Shown here: piece after piece, positions 25,706 through 34,717 of the stretch | Layout of the letters: each line of letters begins with the position of its first letter | Numbering within the stretch: position 1 is the first letter of the stretch | From: Microbacterium lemovicicum | Lineage (GTDB): Bacteria; Actinomycetota; Actinomycetes; Actinomycetales; Microbacteriaceae | Assembly (NCBI RefSeq): GCF_003991875.1 | Contig: NZ_CP031423.1 | Coordinates: 930,001 to 994,000, forward strand | Length of the DNA: 64,000 nucleotides | Direction of reading: 5' to 3' | Made by a program: the position numbers and the translations under genes | Notes under the pieces: model-generated | What the model was told of the DNA's origin: nothing | What the model saw: the letters and a program-made list of their open reading frames with translations, nothing else | The model's database searches: none

Positions 25706-27649
25706 TCAGGCCGTGGGGACCCACACGCGCATCGTCGACGGGCCGCGCAGAGCCCAGTCGTGGTAGCGAACGAGTGGCACTTCGCCCGTGACATCGGCAG
25801 TGTCGCGTCCGTCCGTCGGCTCAGGGGAGTAGGGCCAAGAGCCGTCCTCGTCGCGCAGCTGCTGCACGCGGGCCCAGACCCGCCCGTCGCGTTCGCGCAG
25901 TCCGGCTGACGTGTCGATGCGCACGTCGTCGACATCGACGAGACCGCCGGGCAGGTCGACGGACTCCAGCGCCAGCACCTCGGGGCCGCGCTCCACGGCG
26001 ACGCAACCGCGGACGGCGTCGATGCGGGTGTCGGCATAGGTGAACCGCGGCGCCATCGGCAGCAGCAGCTCGACGATGTCGCCGTCGAGGAAAGCGCGAC
26101 GCAGCTCGACGGGGCCGGTCGGCACATCATGAGTGCTCGCGGCTCCGGCATCCTTCACCGTCACGGTCGCCCCCTCCGCCCAGGCCGGCACGCGGAGCGT
26201 GAGTGTCCACTCCGCCTCGCTGTCGCCGACGATGCGTAGGCGAATGAGCCCCGTGCGCGGATAGTCCGTCTCGACATCGAAGCCGACGGCGCGTCCGTCG
26301 GGCAGCGTCGTACGGATCTCGGCCGGGGCGTACTGGTGGAGCTGGACGCCGGCGCTGTCGACGGTGGCGAGGTAGGCGTCGAGGCTCGCCAGCGTGCGCG
26401 CGACATTCGGCGGGCAGCACGACACGTCGAACCACGGCGCCCGCAACGATGACGACGCCCGCGGCGATGTCGTCGACGGGTCTGCGGGAATGCCCGGCAC
26501 CCGCTGGTGGAGCGTGTTCGCGTAGTAGAACGAGGTGCCTCGAGGATCGGGGGACGTGGCCAGCACGTTGTACAGGGTGCGCTCGATCAGGTCGGCGTAC
26601 GCGGCATCGCCGTCCGCCAGCAGGAGGCGCCAGCTGAACATGATGGAGCCGATGCCCGCGCATGTCTCGGAGTAGGCGCGGTCCGGCGGCAGCTCCCAGT
26701 CCTCGCCGAACGCCTCGTCCTGGTGGTGGGAGCCCTGACCGCCGGTGATGTACGTGCGGCGGGCGACGGTGCGCGTCCACTGCTGCCGGAGGGCATCCAG
26801 CAGTCCACGGTCATCGGTGTCGACGGCCACGTCCACCGCGCCGGCGGCGAGATAGTTGGCCCGCACCGCATGTCCGTGGAGCGACGAGGTGTCGCGCACC
26901 GGCTGGTCGTCCTGGAAGTAGGAGCGGCCCCACTCGATGTCGGCCAGCGTTCCGTGTCCCCGGCGCTCCACGAACAACCGGGCCTGCGCGGTGTAGCGCG
27001 CGTCGCCGGTCAGTCGGCCGAGCTCGGCGAGCCCGACCTCCACCTCGGGGTGACCGCACACCGCCGACCGTCCGCCGGGGCCGAACACCTCGCAGATGAG
27101 ATCCGCGGCGCGGACGGCGACGTCCAGGAGCCCGTCATCGGCTCCGGGACGCGTGCGACCGCGCGCGACGGCGGCCTGGAAGAGGTGCCCCAGGCAGTAC
27201 AGCTCGTGGCCCCACTCGAGATCCGACCAGCGGGCCGCCTGGCCTGGGCGCCCGAACTGCGTGTTCAGGTACCCGTCGGGTTCCTGTGCGGCGGCGACTC
27301 GGCGCACCGTGTCGGCGAAGAGCCGGTCGAGCTCGGCGTCGCCGCGCCGCCCGATCTCCCAGGCCACGGCCTCGAGGTACTTGTAGACCTCGGAGTCGGA
27401 GAACTCGCGCCCCCGGCGTCCTGCGGGGAGACGGCCCGCGACGGCGAGGTCGAAGTTGCCCAGCCAGCCCTCGGACTCCAGCCGGCTGCGGATGTGAGCA
27501 AGGGTGGCGCGGGCGTTGACGTCCTGACGAGCCCCCCAGAAGCCGCCCGTGATGCGGACCTCGTCCTGGCCCAGGGGCCGGCGGGCTCCCGCGGGCGGTG
27601 CGACGGGGGAGAGGGGTGCGGTGGTGGTGGTGGTGGAGGTCATGGTCAT
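25706..27649 (-). CDS. GH127-family glycosidase (beta-L-arabinofuranosidase-like, DUF1680)
   Basis: 647 aa from ATG 27649, overlapping the permease stop (ATGA). The alpha6/alpha6-barrel family blocks are clear: 'DSEVYKYLEAVAWEIGR', 'DGYLNTQF', 'WGHELYCLGHLFQAAVA', 'GHAVRANYLAAGAVDVA', 'RTYITGGQGSHHQDEAFGEDWELPPDRAYSETCAGIGSIMFSWRLL' and 'DVSCCPPNVARTLASL'. The Glu in the middle block and the Cys pair near 'SCCPPN' correspond to the zinc-Cys catalytic centre. No signal peptide, so cytoplasmic: oligosaccharides are imported first. Characterised members release beta-L-arabinofuranose. It is the last gene of the LacI-linked ABC operon. Confidence 0.9.
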   Translation of the reverse strand: MTMTSTTTTTAPLSPVAPPAGARRPLGQDEVRITGGFWGARQDVNARATLAHIRSRLESEGWLGNFDLAVAGRLPAGRRGREFSDSEVYKYLEAVAWEIGRRGDAELDRLFADTVRRVAAAQEPDGYLNTQFGRPGQAARWSDLEWGHELYCLGHLFQAAVARGRTRPGADDGLLDVAVRAADLICEVFGPGGRSAVCGHPEVEVGLAELGRLTGDARYTAQARLFVERRGHGTLADIEWGRSYFQDDQPVRDTSSLHGHAVRANYLAAGAVDVAVDTDDRGLLDALRQQWTRTVARRTYITGGQGSHHQDEAFGEDWELPPDRAYSETCAGIGSIMFSWRLLLADGDAAYADLIERTLYNVLATSPDPRGTSFYYANTLHQRVPGIPADPSTTSPRASSSLRAPWFDVSCCPPNVARTLASLDAYLATVDSAGVQLHQYAPAEIRTTLPDGRAVGFDVETDYPRTGLIRLRIVGDSEAEWTLTLRVPAWAEGATVTVKDAGAASTHDVPTGPVELRRAFLDGDIVELLLPMAPRFTYADTRIDAVRGCVAVERGPEVLALESVDLPGGLVDVDDVRIDTSAGLRERDGRVWARVQQLRDEDGSWPYSPEPTDGRDTADVTGEVPLVRYHDWALRGPSTMRVWVPTA

Positions 27650-28539
27650 CCCTTGAAGGCGCCGGTCATGAAGCCGCGCACGTAGTGACGCTGGAGGAGG
27701 AGGAACAGGATGATGCAGGGCAGAGCGAGCACGACGACCCCGGCCTCGGTCGCGCCGTAGTCGACGACCCCCTGCACCTGTCCGCGCAGATTGGCCACGG
27801 CGAGGGGGAGAGTCATCCGGTTGCTGTCGCTGATGAGGATCAGCGGGGCCATGAAGTCGTTCCACGCCGCCAGGAAGGCGAACAGCCCGACGGTGATCAG
27901 TCCGGGCTTCACCGCGGGAAGCAGCACCCGGCGAAGAGCGCCGAAGCTGGAGCATCCGTCCACCATCGCCGCCTCATCCAGCTCGCGGGGGATCGACTCG
28001 AACGAGATGCGCATCATGAACATCGAGAACGGCAGCTGGAACATCGTGAGCACCAGCGCGACGCCGACGAGGGAGTTGCCGAGGCCGACGCGGGTCAGCA
28101 GCACGTAGAGCGGGATGAGCAGTGTCGCGTAGGGGACCATCAGGATCGCCAGCGTGGTGAGGAACAGCGCGTTCTTGCCGGGGAACGAGAAGCGGGCGAA
28201 CGCGTAGCCGCCGGTGAGTGAGACGAGGAGCGTGAGCGCCACGGTCAGCAGCGACACGAACAGCGAGTTGCCGAGGTAGACCCAGATGCCCGCCTGGTAG
28301 TTCGCCAGCGACGCGTAGTTGCCGAACCCCCAGCCGTCGGTCTGGCTCGTGCCGGCGCGGGGCTCGAACGAGGACACGGCGGTCCACACCAGCGGGTACA
28401 GGAAGATGATCGCGAGTGCGGCGGTGAATACGCCGTAGGGCATGCCCATCAGCAGGCGACGTGATCGGCGGCGGGGCCGGGGCTCCTCGACGCGGATGAG
28501 CGCGGTGGCTTCCAACGGAGGTCGTGCGGTGGTGGTCAT
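27646..28539 (-). CDS. Carbohydrate ABC transporter permease (MalG type)
   Basis: 297 aa from ATG 28539. Six membrane helices; the conserved cytoplasmic EAA loop is 'ELDEAAMVDGCSSFGALRRVLLPAVKPGL', which docks with the shared ATPase. The N terminus 'MGMPYGVFTAALAIIFLYPLVWTAVSSF' is typical of CUT1 inner-membrane components. It pairs with the permease immediately upstream (3-bp gap). No ATPase gene is present in the cluster; such systems commonly use a general MsmK-like ATPase encoded elsewhere. Confidence 0.93.
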   Translation of the reverse strand: MTTTARPPLEATALIRVEEPRPRRRSRRLLMGMPYGVFTAALAIIFLYPLVWTAVSSFEPRAGTSQTDGWGFGNYASLANYQAGIWVYLGNSLFVSLLTVALTLLVSLTGGYAFARFSFPGKNALFLTTLAILMVPYATLLIPLYVLLTRVGLGNSLVGVALVLTMFQLPFSMFMMRISFESIPRELDEAAMVDGCSSFGALRRVLLPAVKPGLITVGLFAFLAAWNDFMAPLILISDSNRMTLPLAVANLRGQVQGVVDYGATEAGVVVLALPCIILFLLLQRHYVRGFMTGAFKG

Positions 28540-28542
28540 GGT

Positions 28543-29490
28543 TCAGCTCTCGTCTGCGCTGCGGAAGAAGCGCAGCTGGAAGATGTTGATCACGATGAGT
28601 GCAAGGAGCACGATCACCGAGAGGGCGGCGGCGATGCCGAGGTTGTTCTGGCCCTGGAAGGCGACGTTGTAGATCAGCTGCACGATCGTCATGGTGCTGT
28701 TGTCCGGTCCGCCCTTGGTGAGGATGTAGAACTGCTCGAAGGCGAGGAGCGAGCCGGTCACGCAGAGCACGACCGTGAGCGCGAGGGTCGGACGCAGCAG
28801 CGGCAGCGTGATGCCGCGGAAGGTCTGCCACCGCGATGCGCCGTCGATGCGCGCGGCCTCGTACACCTCGTCGGGGATGCCCTGCAGTCCGACGAGCATC
28901 AGCAGCATGTAGAAGCCCGCGTAGCGCCAGACGATGAGGAACACCGTGGACCAGAGCGCACCCTCGGGTGTGCCGAGGAAGGTGAAGCCCCACGCGGACA
29001 TGAGGTCGGCGAACGGCCCCGCGTAGGGGGAGTAGAGGACGTAGAAGAGGAGGGATGCCGACGCCAGGCCGAGGGCGCTGGGGACGAGGAACGACGTGCG
29101 CAGGATGGATTTCCACCGCGTCGACTCCTGCACCAGCAGGGCCAGTCCCAGGCCGAGGGCGATGAGAAGCACGGTCGTGATGACCGTGTACGTCAGCGTG
29201 AAGCCGATCGACTGCCAGAACAGGCGGTGGTCGACGGCGTCGACGAAGTTCTCGGGGAGATTGGGCCCGCGGTTTCCCGACAGCAGCGGCCAGTCGGAGC
29301 CCGACATCTGCAGCACCAGGCCCAGCGGGACGATGAAGACCAGCAGGACGAACAGGGCCGTGGGGGCGGCGTAGAGCCAGCCGGTCGCGGCGGCCCGACG
29401 CGCGCGGCGCGACGAGCGCGGTCGGCGCGGAGGCTTCGGGGGCGTGTCGGCGCCGACGGCGACGGCGGCGGGACGGATGTCGGTGGCCAA
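28543..29490 (-). CDS. Sugar ABC transporter permease (MalF type)
   Basis: 315 aa. The start is TTG 29490, supported by a GGAGG ribosome site seven bases upstream and by 'MATDIRPAAVAVG' as a sensible cytoplasmic N terminus. Six helices follow, with EAA loop 'EVYEAARIDGASRWQTFRGITLPLLRPTL'. CUT1-family component forming a heterodimeric channel with the MalG-type protein. Confidence 0.93.
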   Translation of the reverse strand: MATDIRPAAVAVGADTPPKPPRRPRSSRRARRAAATGWLYAAPTALFVLLVFIVPLGLVLQMSGSDWPLLSGNRGPNLPENFVDAVDHRLFWQSIGFTLTYTVITTVLLIALGLGLALLVQESTRWKSILRTSFLVPSALGLASASLLFYVLYSPYAGPFADLMSAWGFTFLGTPEGALWSTVFLIVWRYAGFYMLLMLVGLQGIPDEVYEAARIDGASRWQTFRGITLPLLRPTLALTVVLCVTGSLLAFEQFYILTKGGPDNSTMTIVQLIYNVAFQGQNNLGIAAALSVIVLLALIVINIFQLRFFRSADES

Positions 29491-29527
29491 GGTGTTCCTC
29501 CGGGGCGGTGGGGCGGGACGGGGTGAG

Positions 29528-29552
29528 GCGCGCGGTGCCAGTGACCGCGCGC
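29528..29552. terminator. Stem-loop between binding-protein and permease genes
   Basis: GCGCGCGGT-GCCAGTG-ACCGCGCGC, a 9-bp stem in the 70-bp gap after the binding-protein stop. In ABC operons such hairpins partly terminate or stabilise the upstream message so that binding protein exceeds permease. Confidence 0.6.
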
Positions 29553-29560
29553 CCCGACCG

Positions 29561-30859
29561 TTACTGACCGAGAACGTCGGTGATCGCGTCGTTGTCCGCG
29601 TCGACGGATGTTCCGTCGCCGAGGACGGCGTTGCGCACCAGGGTCAGCCACGGGCTGCCCGGTGCGTTGAACGCCTGCTGGAAGTTCAGCGCGACGGGGG
29701 TGTCGCCCTCGCCGGCGACCTCGTTGATCGTCACCAGGCGCGGGTCCTTCGAGGAGTACTCGTTCGTGGCGAGGTCGGACCGCGACACGACGTCGTTGTC
29801 CTTGGCGAGCACGCCGACCTGGGCGTCCTCGGACATCATCCAATTCAGGAAGTTCCACGCCTGCGGGCTCTTCTGCGAGTCCTTCGAGACGCCGATGCCG
29901 TCACCGCCGACGAAGGTCGATGCGCCGCCATCGACACCCGGGATTCCGGCCACGCCCGCCTCGAACGGCGTGGAGGACAGGAGCGTGGCGGGGTACATCA
30001 TGAGACCGACCTTGCCCTCGGTGAAGGCGGCCGTCCACGTCGGACCGGCCTCGTCCTGCGAGCTCGGAAGAACCGCTCCGCTGTCCCAGAGGTCTTTCCA
30101 CGTCGAGTAGACCTCCTTCGCGTTGTCGTCTGCCAGCTTCGACTCGGATCCCTCGTCGTTCATGACCTGATCGCCGGATGCCCAGATGCTCGGGAACCAG
30201 GTGAAGACGAGGCATCCGCCGCAGTTGAGACCCGTCGCGGTGCCGTACGTGTCGGGCTTGTTCAGTGCCTGCACCTTCTTGGCGGCGTCGGCGAACTCCT
30301 CCATCGAGGCGGGGGCCTTGTCGGGGTCGAGACCCGCTTCGCTGAAGAGCTCCTTGTTCCAGAACAGCATCGACAGATCCAGGACGAACGGAAGGACGTG
30401 CTCCTTCCCGTCCGAGGTGCCGGCGGCGAGGTGACCCTTGTTGATGGTGTCCTTGAAGGACAGGCCGTCGATCTGGGTCGAGATGTCCTGGAAGAGCCCC
30501 TGCTCCACCCAGTTCGGCACGTAGACGATGTCGGCGGCGAAGAGGTCGGGCAGGCCGTTCGAGCCGGCTGCGGCACCGACCTTCGCGACGTAGTCGTCGT
30601 TGGGCACGACCGTCAGTTCCACCTGATTCTCGTGCGACGCGTTGTACGCCTCCACCAGCAGCTTGGCCTGCTTCTCGAGCGGAGCGCGTGTCCACAGGGT
30701 GAGCGTGGAGCCGTCATCCACGCCTTCCGCGGGGATGTCGGCGGCGGGGGTGGTGGTGCCGCTGCCGCCGGAGCAGGCGGCCAGGGAGCCGACCAGGGCC
30801 CCCGTGGCGAGAATCGCGGCGATGGTCCGTACCGCGGACCGACGTCGAAAGTGGGTCAT
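29561..30859 (-). CDS. Extracellular sugar-binding lipoprotein (ABC transporter)
   Basis: 432 aa from ATG 30859 with GAGGAGAA upstream. The signal 'MTHFRRRSAVRTIAAILATGALVGSLAAC' ends in a lipobox. The mature protein is a cluster-B (family 1) solute-binding protein: 'LTLWTRAPLEKQAKLLVEAYNASH', 'GGDGIGVSKDSQKSPQAWNFLNWMMSEDAQ'. First gene of the operon, driven by the promoter at 30960-30988, and presumably delivers arabinose-containing oligosaccharides to the two permeases. Confidence 0.93.
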   Translation of the reverse strand: MTHFRRRSAVRTIAAILATGALVGSLAACSGGSGTTTPAADIPAEGVDDGSTLTLWTRAPLEKQAKLLVEAYNASHENQVELTVVPNDDYVAKVGAAAGSNGLPDLFAADIVYVPNWVEQGLFQDISTQIDGLSFKDTINKGHLAAGTSDGKEHVLPFVLDLSMLFWNKELFSEAGLDPDKAPASMEEFADAAKKVQALNKPDTYGTATGLNCGGCLVFTWFPSIWASGDQVMNDEGSESKLADDNAKEVYSTWKDLWDSGAVLPSSQDEAGPTWTAAFTEGKVGLMMYPATLLSSTPFEAGVAGIPGVDGGASTFVGGDGIGVSKDSQKSPQAWNFLNWMMSEDAQVGVLAKDNDVVSRSDLATNEYSSKDPRLVTINEVAGEGDTPVALNFQQAFNAPGSPWLTLVRNAVLGDGTSVDADNDAITDVLGQ

Positions 30860-30952
30860 TGCTTCTCCTCGTGCTCTCCATCGAGATGCTTCCGTGGCGA
30901 GGTGCCCGGACAGCGGGGTGAAAAGGATGGGAGTCGAAAAGTCCGAAACCCA

Positions 30953-30960
30953 TTTCGAAA
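30953..30960. promoter_or_regulatory. Palindrome TTTCGAAA over transcription start, candidate LacI operator
   Basis: An 8-bp perfect palindrome directly downstream of the -10 element of the sugar operon. A repressor bound here would block transcription. Assignment to the adjacent LacI protein is inference. Confidence 0.45.
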
Positions 30961-30988
30961 AGTTAGCGCGGGGAGGCGATAGTGTCAA
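30960..30988 (-). promoter_or_regulatory. Sigma70-type promoter of the GH127/ABC operon
   Basis: On the minus strand TTGACA (30988-30983), 17-bp spacer, TAACTT (30965-30960). The -35 is perfect and spacing ideal. Predicted start of transcription about 95 nt before the binding-protein start codon. Confidence 0.75.
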
Positions 30989-30999
30989 CAGGGAGCACC

Positions 31000-31013
31000 G
31001 GTAACGTTTTCGC
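31000..31013. promoter_or_regulatory. LacI-type operator GGTAACGTTTTCGC
   Basis: Contains the AACGTT core usual for LacI/GalR-family operators. It lies between the -35 of the sugar operon and the divergent regulator start, so it can serve both promoters. Confidence 0.6.
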
Positions 31014-31026
31014 AACAGGAGAATTC

Positions 31027-32052
31027 ATGCCACCCAGCGAAGGGGCCATGCGCGCCACGACGCTCAATGACGTCGCCCGTCGGGCCGGCGTATCCATCGC
31101 GACCGCATCGAAAGCGCTGAACGGTCGCGACGACGTCGCCGCGGCGACGCGCGCGCGTGTGCTCGCGGCCGCCCAGGAACTCTCCTTCACACCGAACGAG
31201 ATGGCGCGCGGCCTGCTCGCCGGGCGAACCGGAACCGTCGGCCTCCTCACGAGCGACCTCGAAGGCCGATTCATGCTGCCCATCCTCATGGGGGCGGAAG
31301 ACGCGTTCGGGGCGGGTCAGATCAACGTCTTCCTCTGTGATGCGCGTGGCGACGCGATCCGCGAGCAGCACCACCTCAAAGCCCTCCTGAGCCGGCGCGT
31401 CGACGGGATCATCGTCGTGGGCCGCCAGACCGACCCCCGCCCCTCGCTGGGCCAGGACCTTCCCGTTCCGGTCGTCTACGCGTACGCGCCGTCCGATGAC
31501 GAGCGCGATCTCTCCCTCACCCCGGACAACTACGCGGGCGGCCGTATGGCGGTGGAGCACCTGATCGCCTGCGGACGCACCCGCATCGCACACGTGTCGG
31601 GCGACCCGTCCTATGCCGCAGCCCAAGACCGCCTGGCCGGGGCGCGGTCGGCGCTCTCTGCTGCGGGGCTGGAGCTCGTGGGGGACCCGATGTTCTCCGA
31701 GTGGAGCGAGCACTGGGGCCGGGACTCCTCCGCGATGCTGCTCGCGCGGCATCCCGAGATCGATGCGATCTTCTGCGGCTCGGATCAGCTCGCCCGCGGC
31801 GTGCTCGACACCGCCCGCGACCTCGGCCGGAATGTGCCCGACGATCTGGCCGTCATGGGCTACGACAACTGGGAGCTGCTGGCGACGAATTCGCGGCCGC
31901 AGTTGACGAGCATCGATGCGAATCTCCAGCAGCTCGGACGCCACGCCGCCCAGCGGGTGTTCGATGCCATCGACGGCGTCGATGTCGGCGAAGGGGTGCA
32001 CCACCTGCCGGTGCGGCTGGTCATCCGCGGCTCCACCATCGCCCGGCGTTGA
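31027..32052 (+). CDS. LacI-family transcriptional regulator
   Basis: 341 aa from ATG 31027; a second ATG seven codons in directly precedes the DNA-binding domain. The helix-turn-helix and hinge 'TTLNDVARRAGVSIATASKALNGRDDVAAATRARVLAAAQELSFTPNEMARGLLAGRT' fill about residues 10-66, with the periplasmic-binding-type effector domain after it ('DGIIVVGRQ', 'IDAIFCGSDQLARGVLDTARDLG', 'AVMGYDNWELL', 'QLTSIDANLQQLGRHAA'). Divergent from the ABC/GH127 operon and almost certainly its sugar-responsive repressor. Confidence 0.93.
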   Translation: MPPSEGAMRATTLNDVARRAGVSIATASKALNGRDDVAAATRARVLAAAQELSFTPNEMARGLLAGRTGTVGLLTSDLEGRFMLPILMGAEDAFGAGQINVFLCDARGDAIREQHHLKALLSRRVDGIIVVGRQTDPRPSLGQDLPVPVVYAYAPSDDERDLSLTPDNYAGGRMAVEHLIACGRTRIAHVSGDPSYAAAQDRLAGARSALSAAGLELVGDPMFSEWSEHWGRDSSAMLLARHPEIDAIFCGSDQLARGVLDTARDLGRNVPDDLAVMGYDNWELLATNSRPQLTSIDANLQQLGRHAAQRVFDAIDGVDVGEGVHHLPVRLVIRGSTIARR

Positions 32053-32061
32053 GGGGACGCC

Positions 32062-32208
32062 ACGACTCAGCACCCTCGCCACCGGCTCGACGAGCTGCTG
32101 CAGAACGCCGTGCGATTCTCGATCGTGGCAGCGCTCGATCGGGCGCGCACCTTGAGCTTCAAGGATCACCTCGCCACCCTGCGCGAGATCGCCGGAACCT
32201 CTTCGTGA
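32062..32208 (+). pseudogene. Winged-helix regulator with internal deletion
   Basis: Nine bases after the LacI stop, 48 codons read 'TQHPRHRLDELLQNAVRFSI', then 'VAALDRARTLSFKD', joined to 'HLATLREIAGTSS'. The first part is the start, and the last part the end, of MarR/ArsR-like winged-helix regulators of about 95-105 aa. The recognition helix and wing are missing, in frame. The first codon is ACG where ATG is expected. The gene is therefore doubly disabled. Confidence 0.5.
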
Positions 32209-32319
32209 CCATCAGCGCGCCGTCACGACGGCGTGCGTCGCGCTCCGCGGACGGAGAGTAGATCCGCGACAGCCACGGGGCCCGTGGGCGGGCCCTCACC
32301 GCGCAATAGGCTGGCGAGG

Positions 32320-33654
32320 GTGAGCGAGGTCGCGGGAGACGCCCCAGGCGCCGGCGCCCCCGGCGCCAACGCCCCCGGCGGCGGCGGCCCCGAAGAGGTG
32401 CTCCGCGTTCCGGCGTTCGCGCTCTTCTGGAGCGCGACGACCATCCGAGCCCTCGGAAGCGCGGTCGCCGGCGTCGCTTTCCAGGTGCTGATCGTCACCG
32501 TCATCGGTGCGACGGCCCTTCAGATCAGCATCCTCAGCGCCCTGGGTGTCGTCCCCTACCTCTTCCTCGGACTGATCGTCGGCGCCGTGATGGACCGGTG
32601 GCGACGCCAGCCCACCCTCGTCATCACGAGCATCGGACGCGCGCTCGCGCTCGCATCCATCCCCGTGCTCGTTCTCACGAATGCGCTGAACTTCTGGTCT
32701 CTCGCGGCCGTCGTCCTCACTCTGGGCGTCCTCACGCTCTTCGCCGACTCCGCCGCTCAGCCGTTCCTGCCCCACCTCGTCTCGCGACGGTCGCTCGTGA
32801 TGGCGAACGCGCGGCTCGGTCAGAGCGCAACGGTGGCCGGCACCGCCGGGCCCGCACTCGGCGGCGCGCTCATCACTCTCGTCGGCGCACCGCTGCTCTT
32901 CGTGTTCGAGGCGGTCATCCTCGCGGTGGCGGCGCTTCTCCAGTCCCGTATCCGGGTCGTAGAGACACGGCGGAAGGCTCGCGCACCCGGTCGTCACATC
33001 GGCCATGACATCGCTGAGGGCATGCGGTACACCTACCGGCACCGGATGCTGTTGCCACTGGCCGTTTCCGTCCATCTCTGGTTCCTCGCGAACAGCATCG
33101 TGACGACGTTGTTCGGCGTCTTCGCCTTGCGAGAGCTGGACGTCCCGGAGTGGGCCTTCGGCCTCATCCTCGCCGTCGGCGGGCTCGGCGGCTTCCTCGG
33201 CGCTCTCCTCGCTCCCCGCGTCGGCTCTCGAGTCGGGGCAGGACGAGCGATCCTCCTCGGCCGGATCGTGACGGTTGCGCCCTGGCTGACGCTCGCTCTC
33301 CTTCCTCTCACAGCCGCCACTTCGCTTGCGCTTCTCGTGCCCGTGCTCGCTGCCGCGCAGTTCCTCTACGCGCTGTCGCAGGGAATCGAGGACGCCAACG
33401 AGATGGGCTACCGCCAAGCCGTGGCACCCGATGCCCTGCAGGGCAGGATGAATGCGACCATCCGCACCGCCAACCGGGTGATCTTCTTCTTCGGAGCCCT
33501 GCTGGCCGGACTGCTCGCGACCCTCCTGGGCTACCGGGTCACCATCGGCATCGCTGCGGCCGTCTTCGCCGTCGCCGCTCTCGTCATCGTCTTCTCGCCG
33601 CTGCGCAACGCGCGACACGGCGACCAGCACACGATCGAGAGCACCCCCGTCTGA
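32320..33654 (+). CDS. MFS transporter (enterobactin/antibiotic-exporter type)
   Basis: 444 aa from GTG 32320, chosen because upstream codons are low in protein character. A Gly/Ala/Pro-rich N-terminal tail precedes twelve membrane helices. 'LFWSATTIRALGSAVAGVAFQVLIVTVIGATALQISIL' and 'GAVMDRWRRQPTLVITSIGRALAL' (loop 2-3 motif A equivalent, GxxxDRxxRR) are characteristic of the DHA3-type efflux group. 'ARLGQSATVAGTAGPALGGAL' is motif C-like, typical of exporters. Substrate unknown. Confidence 0.9.
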   Translation: MSEVAGDAPGAGAPGANAPGGGGPEEVLRVPAFALFWSATTIRALGSAVAGVAFQVLIVTVIGATALQISILSALGVVPYLFLGLIVGAVMDRWRRQPTLVITSIGRALALASIPVLVLTNALNFWSLAAVVLTLGVLTLFADSAAQPFLPHLVSRRSLVMANARLGQSATVAGTAGPALGGALITLVGAPLLFVFEAVILAVAALLQSRIRVVETRRKARAPGRHIGHDIAEGMRYTYRHRMLLPLAVSVHLWFLANSIVTTLFGVFALRELDVPEWAFGLILAVGGLGGFLGALLAPRVGSRVGAGRAILLGRIVTVAPWLTLALLPLTAATSLALLVPVLAAAQFLYALSQGIEDANEMGYRQAVAPDALQGRMNATIRTANRVIFFFGALLAGLLATLLGYRVTIGIAAAVFAVAALVIVFSPLRNARHGDQHTIESTPV

Positions 33655-33700
33655 GCTACCGCCCTTGGAACGCCGGGTGACGGGAGACCGCGCCGGGGGG

Positions 33701-34165
33701 TCAGGCGGATGAGCGGGCGAGAGGTCGCGACCACGCGACCTCCTGATCCAGCTGCCCGGTCTCTTGGAAGAGCCGCACCTGATGTGCATCCGCGAGCACC
33801 CTGATGAGGTCACCGCGATCCGCCGGTGAGAACCCGAGGCTCTGCCAGAACGACCCGGAACGGCGCGAGAACAGCCAGGCGCGATGGGCGCCCTCGGCCG
33901 CGGCTCGGGTCAGTGCGTGGGTTGCCAGTCGTGTGCCGGAACCACCGTGGCGTCGACCGGGGATCACGGCGACGGACCGGATGAGCGCGTGACTCCCGTC
34001 GTGACTCAGTTCGTAGCCCGTGCTGCCGGTGATGGTTCCGTCGGCGCCGCGTTCGACCCAGAGGCGGACACTCGGGGCATCGAGCCCGGCGATGGTCAGA
34101 TCTGATTCGGCGAGGAAGTCACGCAGCGATCCGACCTCGGCCGGCGCGAGCAGGGTGAGGGGCAC
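33701..34165 (-). CDS. GNAT-family N-acetyltransferase
   Basis: 154 aa from GTG 34165. Motif A, binding acetyl-CoA pyrophosphate, is 'IRSVAVIPGRRHGGSGTRLATHALTRAAAEG' (about residues 62-92), preceded by 'GSTGYELSHDG' and followed by 'AWLFSRRSGSFWQSLGFSPADRG'. This arrangement is close to ArsN2-type small acetyltransferases, although no ars genes are near. Cytoplasmic; substrate unknown. Confidence 0.85.
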   Translation of the reverse strand: MPLTLLAPAEVGSLRDFLAESDLTIAGLDAPSVRLWVERGADGTITGSTGYELSHDGSHALIRSVAVIPGRRHGGSGTRLATHALTRAAAEGAHRAWLFSRRSGSFWQSLGFSPADRGDLIRVLADAHQVRLFQETGQLDQEVAWSRPLARSSA

Positions 34166-34180
34166 GCGATCGATTCTCGT

Positions 34181-34603
34181 TCAACCCTCATCCGGTGACC
34201 CGGCTGTGTCGAGTCTCGAGAGGCGCAGGGTGGACGCACGAGACTCGTCGGTGACCATGGATGCCGCGCCGAGACCGTACTTGTACCGGTACGCCGTGTC
34301 GATCGCCGCAGCGTCGTGGTCGCCGACCGGCGTGACGCTCACGTCGATGATGTCGGCAGAGAGCAGGACCCGCGCTCGCCGCCGTGCAACAGCTCGGCCA
34401 TACCAGCCCGTCGTGCGCCGGTGCCATGTCCGGACGAACACGTGCTCGCCTGCAACGACCACCCAGATCGGTGTCCAGTCGGAGGCGGAAGAGTCGGCGC
34501 GCCCCATGGAGATCGGCAGCTCGAGGGTGTCGGAGATGCGTTGGAGGTCGTCAGCACACCAGGCCACGGAGTCCGGCGCCGACGGCTTCTCACCTGATGT
34601 CAT
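34181..34603 (-). CDS. DUF2255 family protein
   Basis: 140 aa from ATG 34603. The conserved order is visible: 'WCADDLQRISDTLELPI', 'TPIWVVVAGEHVFVRTWHRRTTGWYGRAVARRRARVLL', 'VSVTPVGDHDAAAIDTAYRYKYG' and 'DESRASTLRLSRLD', matching the split-barrel DUF2255 proteins that resemble flavin-binding deazaflavin-dependent reductases. No known reaction. It starts 114 bp past the hydrolase stop on the same strand and is 15 bp from the GNAT gene, with which it may be co-transcribed. Confidence 0.85.
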   Translation of the reverse strand: MTSGEKPSAPDSVAWCADDLQRISDTLELPISMGRADSSASDWTPIWVVVAGEHVFVRTWHRRTTGWYGRAVARRRARVLLSADIIDVSVTPVGDHDAAAIDTAYRYKYGLGAASMVTDESRASTLRLSRLDTAGSPDEG

Positions 34604-34717
34604 GAGGCCATTCTTCTGCCTCGCCGGACGCTGTTCCCCGTTCACGTGCAGGGACTCGATGCGCTGAAGCGGTGACCGGTTCACCGGTCGTCCGGCATTC
34701 AGCGTCGTTCGTCGACC

